Positions 6,048 to 9,619 of a DNA stretch of 9,619 nucleotides are shown here, one piece after another. The DNA is from Bacteroidota bacterium (GTDB lineage: Bacteria > Bacteroidota > Bacteroidia > Bacteroidales > JADFUO01). The stretch's first letter is position 1. Each line of letters opens with the position of its first letter. The translations under genes and the position numbers were made by a program. The notes under the pieces were generated by a model. The model worked only from the letters and a program-made list of their open reading frames with translations. It searched no databases and had not been told where the DNA came from. The DNA lies in assembly GCA_030614305.1 (NCBI GenBank), contig JAUWKH010000044.1:1-9619 (forward strand), written 5' to 3'.

Positions 6048-8045
6048 ATGAAAAATTTTACAATTAAAAAAATTAAAAAATTAAGTGTTGTTTTAGCATT
6101 TTTTTTAATGACATCAGCACTTTTTGCACAGATGCCTGCTGCAATTCAGGTTATACCCGAAAATGCAACGGTATTTGATGAGTTAACCCTGATATTTGAC
6201 CCTGCTGAAGCATGCTTTCAAAACGGTAGTTTAGCAGGAATGCCTTCAGTTGCAATTCATTCAGGTGTTACTTTAATTGATGGTTCAACATGGAACTATG
6301 TGGTTGAATTTAACAGCACAGGTGTAAATGGACAGGCAACAACATTTGAGCCTTACGGTGACGATAAATACTCAATCACTTACACGCCTTCAGATTTTTA
6401 TGGCATAGAAGCAGGAACCGTTGTAACTCATATTTGTGGTGTATTTAATAATGGCACAAACTGGGACCAGGACGGTCGTGATTTTGACCCTAATAGTCCC
6501 CCTGACTGTTTGGATTTTTTCATCCCGCTTGCTTATACTTCAACTGACCCTGTTTTTGCATTTAAGCTGAATATGAACAAAGCCATCAATGATGGAATTT
6601 TTGACCCTCTTGAAGATGATGTTTTTGTTGACATTGAAGACTTTGGTGCTACAGTGCTTGCAGATCCGGATCTTGACAATATTTATGAAGCAACAATTGA
6701 AGAAGGATTAACACTGGATGAAACCTATAATTATAAGTTCCGCATTAATGCAGATGTTTTTGAAGATATTCTAAGAGAAATTACTGCTGTTGGCGGTACA
6801 ACAACCGTTGAAGCATGGTGGAACGATGAAGCCATAACTCAATTAACATTCATTGTTAATATGTTTTATCAAAGAGATTTGGGCACTTTTGATCCTTTAG
6901 TTGATTTTGTTGACATTGCCGGTTCAATGAACGATTGGGGCGGTTCAGGTGCTATGGAAGAGATTGATGATTGTCTTTATTCAATTAGCTATTCTCTTGA
7001 TGCAGGTGTTATTTATGAATACAAATTCAGAATCAACGGTGACTGGGCAACTTCTGAATTTCCGGATGGCGGGCCAAATAGAATGGTCTGGGGACCAAGT
7101 GAATCAAGAACAATAACACTTATTTACGACAATTACAATCCTGGAACATATCCTGCTACTTTAAATGTAGATATGAACACCGAAATTACAGAAGGTCGTT
7201 TTGACCCTGCAACCGACTATTTAGACGTTGCCGGAAGCATGAATGGCTGGGGAGATTATGATGTATTGTACGACAGAGACTGGACAGCAGAAGGTGTTTA
7301 TACAATTGATATGTTGATTGACACAGCATGGCCGGCTCTTGAATTCAAATTCCGTATTAACGGCGACTGGGGTAATTCAGAATTCCCAAGTGGTGGCCCT
7401 AACAGGCATTGGACAGTTCAGGATACTGCAGGAGGTGTTGTTAATTTATACGAATGTGTTTACAATATTATTGATGTTCCTTACGCACCTTATGCTTATG
7501 ATCTAAGCATTGGCGGAACACAATTGATTGATGAAGAAATCACAGGTGCATATACATACTTTGATCCTAACGGTGATGCAGAAGGTGCATCAATTTACAG
7601 GTGGTTCCGTTCACCAAACGAAGACGGTTCAGATAGTACAGTTATTGAAGGTGTCACTACTCAGGCATATACTCTAACTGCCGACGATCATGCAATGTAT
7701 GTATTCTTTGAAGTTACACCGGTAGCAGCTACAGGCGATCCTTCAGTTGGTAATCCTGTCAATACAAAAACCGGACTTATTTGGTACGCAGGTATTGAAG
7801 AACCGGGATTTGAAGTAATTAGTATATATCCAAATCCGGTTAATAATACTTTATATTTTGAAAATATAAAGGATGTAACAAAAATTAATATTTATAATTT
7901 AATCGGACAAAGTGTCATAAACTTAGAAAATATTAATTCCGAAAATCTGAATATCAATACAGCCGATCTTAACAAGGGAATTTATTTCGTTGTAGTTTAC
8001 GGAAATGATAATAATTCCAAAACATTTAAGGTCATTAAAAAATAA
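6048..8045 (+). CDS. Secreted T9SS-sorted protein with three carbohydrate-binding-like repeats (SusE/F-like role suggested)
   Basis: 665 residues. The order is: signal peptide (1-27, TSALFA before Q28); an N-terminal domain (about 30-160) related to the N-terminus of the amylase encoded next; repeat 1 (about 168-258); repeat 2 (264-362); repeat 3 (369-473); an Ig-like module (478-573, with TQLIDEEITGAYTYFDPNGD and YTLTADDHAMYVFFEVTPVA); and a T9SS type A sorting domain (583-665, with ISIYPNPVNN, INIYNLIGQ, LNKGIYFVVV and the basic end KTFKVIKK). Repeats 2 and 3 share VDxAGSMNxWG and the block KFRINGDW..SEF(P)..GGPNR, the style of starch-binding CBM20/48-like beta-sandwich modules in this phylum. 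Repeat 1 keeps only the FDP and YKFRIN parts. No catalytic residues are recognisable, so a surface glycan-binding protein is the best reading. The T9SS domain would be cut off on export and the protein attached to the surface or released. The gene has its own terminator (8081-8115). Confidence 0.85.
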   Translation: MKNFTIKKIKKLSVVLAFFLMTSALFAQMPAAIQVIPENATVFDELTLIFDPAEACFQNGSLAGMPSVAIHSGVTLIDGSTWNYVVEFNSTGVNGQATTFEPYGDDKYSITYTPSDFYGIEAGTVVTHICGVFNNGTNWDQDGRDFDPNSPPDCLDFFIPLAYTSTDPVFAFKLNMNKAINDGIFDPLEDDVFVDIEDFGATVLADPDLDNIYEATIEEGLTLDETYNYKFRINADVFEDILREITAVGGTTTVEAWWNDEAITQLTFIVNMFYQRDLGTFDPLVDFVDIAGSMNDWGGSGAMEEIDDCLYSISYSLDAGVIYEYKFRINGDWATSEFPDGGPNRMVWGPSESRTITLIYDNYNPGTYPATLNVDMNTEITEGRFDPATDYLDVAGSMNGWGDYDVLYDRDWTAEGVYTIDMLIDTAWPALEFKFRINGDWGNSEFPSGGPNRHWTVQDTAGGVVNLYECVYNIIDVPYAPYAYDLSIGGTQLIDEEITGAYTYFDPNGDAEGASIYRWFRSPNEDGSDSTVIEGVTTQAYTLTADDHAMYVFFEVTPVAATGDPSVGNPVNTKTGLIWYAGIEEPGFEVISIYPNPVNNTLYFENIKDVTKINIYNLIGQSVINLENINSENLNINTADLNKGIYFVVVYGNDNNSKTFKVIKK

Positions 8046-8080
8046 GAACATTGTTTTTATAAATTTACAAAAGGCTAAGG

Positions 8081-8115
8081 AAAAAAGCTCGTCTGAAATT
8101 GACGGGCTTTTTTTT
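8081..8115 (+). terminator. Rho-independent terminator after the T9SS protein gene
   Basis: The stem GCTCGTC (8087-8093) pairs with GACGGGC (8101-8107) with one T:G wobble around a 7-base loop (TGAAATT). It is followed by eight T (8108-8115) and preceded by six A (8081-8086), which extend the stem. It begins 35 bp after the stop codon at 8045. The A run gives it some ability to work in the reverse direction too, though no gene needs that here. Confidence 0.9.
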
Positions 8116-8141
8116 AATTATTCAAAATGGTATTAATTTTG
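8112..8141 (+). promoter_or_regulatory. Possible Bacteroidota-type promoter of the downstream GH13 gene
   Basis: TAATTTTG at 8134-8141 fits TAnnTTTG. The only -33 candidate is TTTT at the terminator's T tract (8112-8115) with an 18-bp spacing, so the match is partial. If real, transcription starts near 8146 and gives a leader of about 105 nt that includes the tandem repeat at 8171-8200. Partial readthrough of the terminator is the alternative source of transcription. Confidence 0.4.
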
Positions 8142-8170
8142 TACAAGAGACTTTTATTAATTTAAAAACT

Positions 8171-8200
8171 ACTTTTATCTTTTTTACTTTTATCTTTTTA
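8171..8200 (+). repeat. 15-bp tandem repeat, pyrimidine-rich
   Basis: ACTTTTATCTTTTT occurs at 8171-8184 and 8186-8199, giving two 15-bp units that differ only in the last base. A third decayed copy (TTTTGTCTTTTATCTTA) lies at about 8226-8242. It lies in the leader of the second amylase gene, between the terminator and the start codon. No function is evident; it is probably slippage-prone filler of the kind common between genes in AT-rich Bacteroidota. Confidence 0.7.
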
Positions 8201-8253
8201 CCCATACGGGCTAACTTCGTGTCGCTTTTGTCTTTTATCTTACTCGGTACCTT

Positions 8254-9619
8254 ATGATACTTAAAAATTTAAAATTACAACTAATAATCCTGATTTTATC
8301 CGGTTTTTCGGCTTTCGGGCAGCTTGTAACTACGGACCCTATTTTCCCCACTGACAATGATGAGGTGGTGCTTACATTTAATGCAACCGGTACTGATCTG
8401 GAAAATTACAATGGTTCAGTTTACACACACACAGGAGTAATAATTGAAGGCAACTCAAACTGGGCACATGTTATCGGCGATTGGGGTAACAACGAAAACC
8501 AGCCGGAACTTACCAGTCTGGGCAACAACCTTTACGAACTGATTATCACACCTGAAATACGTACTTTTTATAGTGTTGACCCCGGCGATGTTATACGGGA
8601 AATGGCTTTTGTTTTTCGTAGTGCCGATGCAGCTACCCAAACTATAGACCTTTTTGTTGATGTTTATGAAGCCGGATTGAATGTAAGTTTTACTATTCCT
8701 GATCAATCAGCTCTGATAGTTGAACTCAACGATACAATTGCAGTTGAGGCAAATGCTATTGAAGCTGATACAATTTCCCTGTTTGTTGATGATGTTCTTA
8801 TAAACGAAATAGCAGGTAATCATATAATTGATACACTTTTTGCTGAATTGTATGGTGAATTTTGGGTTAAGGTAATTGCAAAAAATGATACGGGTTTTGT
8901 AGCTGATTCATTCTATTATTATGTAAGAAAACCTGTTACTATTCAACCTTTACCCGAAGGTATCCGTGACGGGATTAATTATATTGATGAAAATACCGTA
9001 ATTCTTTCACTTTTTGCACCTTATAAAGAATTTGTATTTGCAATAGGTGATTTCAGTAACTGGGGAGTTGATTCAAATAATTATATGTTAATGACACCCG
9101 ACAGCAACAGGTTCTGGTTACAAATTAATGATCTGATTCCAGAAAAAGAATATATCTTTCAATATTTTATTGATGGTGAAATAAAAATCGGCGACCCTTA
9201 TGCAGATAAAACAAGCGATCCATGGAATGATCAATATATCACAAACAGTACTTACCCCGGTTTAATTGAATATCCTTTTGGTAAAACAACAGGAATCGCA
9301 ACTGTTTTTCAGACAGCCCAGCAAGCTTATGAATGGGAAACTCAAAACTTTGAACCTCCTGAAATTACCGATTTGGTTATTTATGAAATGCTAATCCGTG
9401 ATTTTACAACAGAACATACATATCAATCTTTGATTGACACATTAGGCTATCTGGAACGATTAGGCGTTAATGCAATAGAATTAATGCCTGTTAATGAATT
9501 TGAAGGAAACATAAGTTGGGGATATAATCCTTCATTTTATTTTGCACCGGATAAATATTACGGTCCTAAAAACGATCTGAAACATTTTATTGATGTTTGT
9601 CATAGCAAAGGAATTGCAG
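8254..9619 (+). CDS. Secreted GH13 alpha-amylase family protein, N-terminal 455 residues (3' end outside window)
   Basis: The frame opens at ATG 8254 and runs without a stop to the window edge. The start is supported by the signal peptide it yields (hydrophobic 9-18, SGFSAFG before Q23). Then come an N-terminal domain (24-138, with THTGVIIEGNSNWAHVIGDW and LYELIITPEIRTFYSV) that resembles the N-terminus of the preceding protein; a bacterial Ig-like domain (about 141-226); a CBM48-like domain (about 235-345, with VILSLFAPYKEFVFAIGDFS and YIFQYFIDG); and the start of a GH13 (beta/alpha)8 barrel: LVIYEMLIRDFTTEHTYQSL, then LGVNAIELMPVNEFEGNISW, GYNPSFYFAPDKYYGPKNDL and FIDVCHSKGIA. The next segment would hold conserved region I (DxxxNH) and then the catalytic Asp and Glu, all beyond the window. 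It is probably an extracellular alpha-glucan hydrolase. Relatives with this N-terminal layout commonly end in a T9SS tail, which cannot be checked here. It lies 208 bp downstream of the T9SS gene. Confidence 0.9.
   Translation, partial: MILKNLKLQLIILILSGFSAFGQLVTTDPIFPTDNDEVVLTFNATGTDLENYNGSVYTHTGVIIEGNSNWAHVIGDWGNNENQPELTSLGNNLYELIITPEIRTFYSVDPGDVIREMAFVFRSADAATQTIDLFVDVYEAGLNVSFTIPDQSALIVELNDTIAVEANAIEADTISLFVDDVLINEIAGNHIIDTLFAELYGEFWVKVIAKNDTGFVADSFYYYVRKPVTIQPLPEGIRDGINYIDENTVILSLFAPYKEFVFAIGDFSNWGVDSNNYMLMTPDSNRFWLQINDLIPEKEYIFQYFIDGEIKIGDPYADKTSDPWNDQYITNSTYPGLIEYPFGKTTGIATVFQTAQQAYEWETQNFEPPEITDLVIYEMLIRDFTTEHTYQSLIDTLGYLERLGVNAIELMPVNEFEGNISWGYNPSFYFAPDKYYGPKNDLKHFIDVCHSKGIA

Noticed and set aside
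8455..8706. 83-residue minus-strand frame
   Set aside because: It is antisense to the second GH13 gene, whose signal peptide and domains account for this region.
1..9619. The two amylase fragments as one gene broken by circular or assembly wrap-around
   Set aside because: Nothing in the sequence joins the ends. The fragments do not overlap, and two GH13 genes in one starch locus is common, so two separate genes is the simpler reading.

Overview
The window looks like a chromosomal polysaccharide utilization locus (PUL) for starch, glycogen or a related alpha-glucan, from an AT-rich member of the Bacteroidota. Four things point there: an adjacent SusC/SusD pair, a C-terminal type IX secretion (T9SS) sorting domain, promoters of the Bacteroidota type (TTTG at -33, TAnnTTTG at -7), and start codons preceded by A-rich leaders rather than Shine-Dalgarno sequences. 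The genus cannot be read from the window.

Layout. Bases 1-303 (+) are the 3' end of a GH13 alpha-amylase-type gene. Bases 274-573 hold an imperfect inverted repeat of about 300 bp. It fills the gap between the convergent genes and also supplies the last nine codons of the amylase. Bases 606-5776 (-) carry a three-gene unit read right to left: a small outer-membrane beta-barrel protein (5776-5099), a SusC-type TonB-dependent transporter (5055-2002) and a SusD-type surface lipoprotein (1982-606), with gaps of 43 and 19 bp. Bases 5777-6047 are a divergent control region with two -7 boxes of identical sequence in inverted orientation and a hairpin or operator-like inverted repeat in the leftward leader. 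Bases 6048-8045 (+) encode a secreted modular protein with three carbohydrate-binding-like repeats, an Ig-like module and a T9SS tail. A clear intrinsic terminator follows. Bases 8254-9619 (+) are the 5' part of a second secreted GH13 enzyme that runs off the window.

How the genes may work together (inference from family knowledge): the T9SS protein and the second GH13 enzyme would bind and cut alpha-glucan outside the cell or on its surface, SusD/SusC would capture and import the oligosaccharides, and the first amylase may act on them. The window contains no SusE/SusF lipoprotein and no regulator. The 665-residue T9SS protein is a candidate functional stand-in for SusE/SusF. It shares its N-terminal domain with the amylase encoded directly downstream, which suggests the two proteins use a common domain for substrate or partner binding.

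No tRNA, rRNA, CRISPR array or transposase gene was seen.
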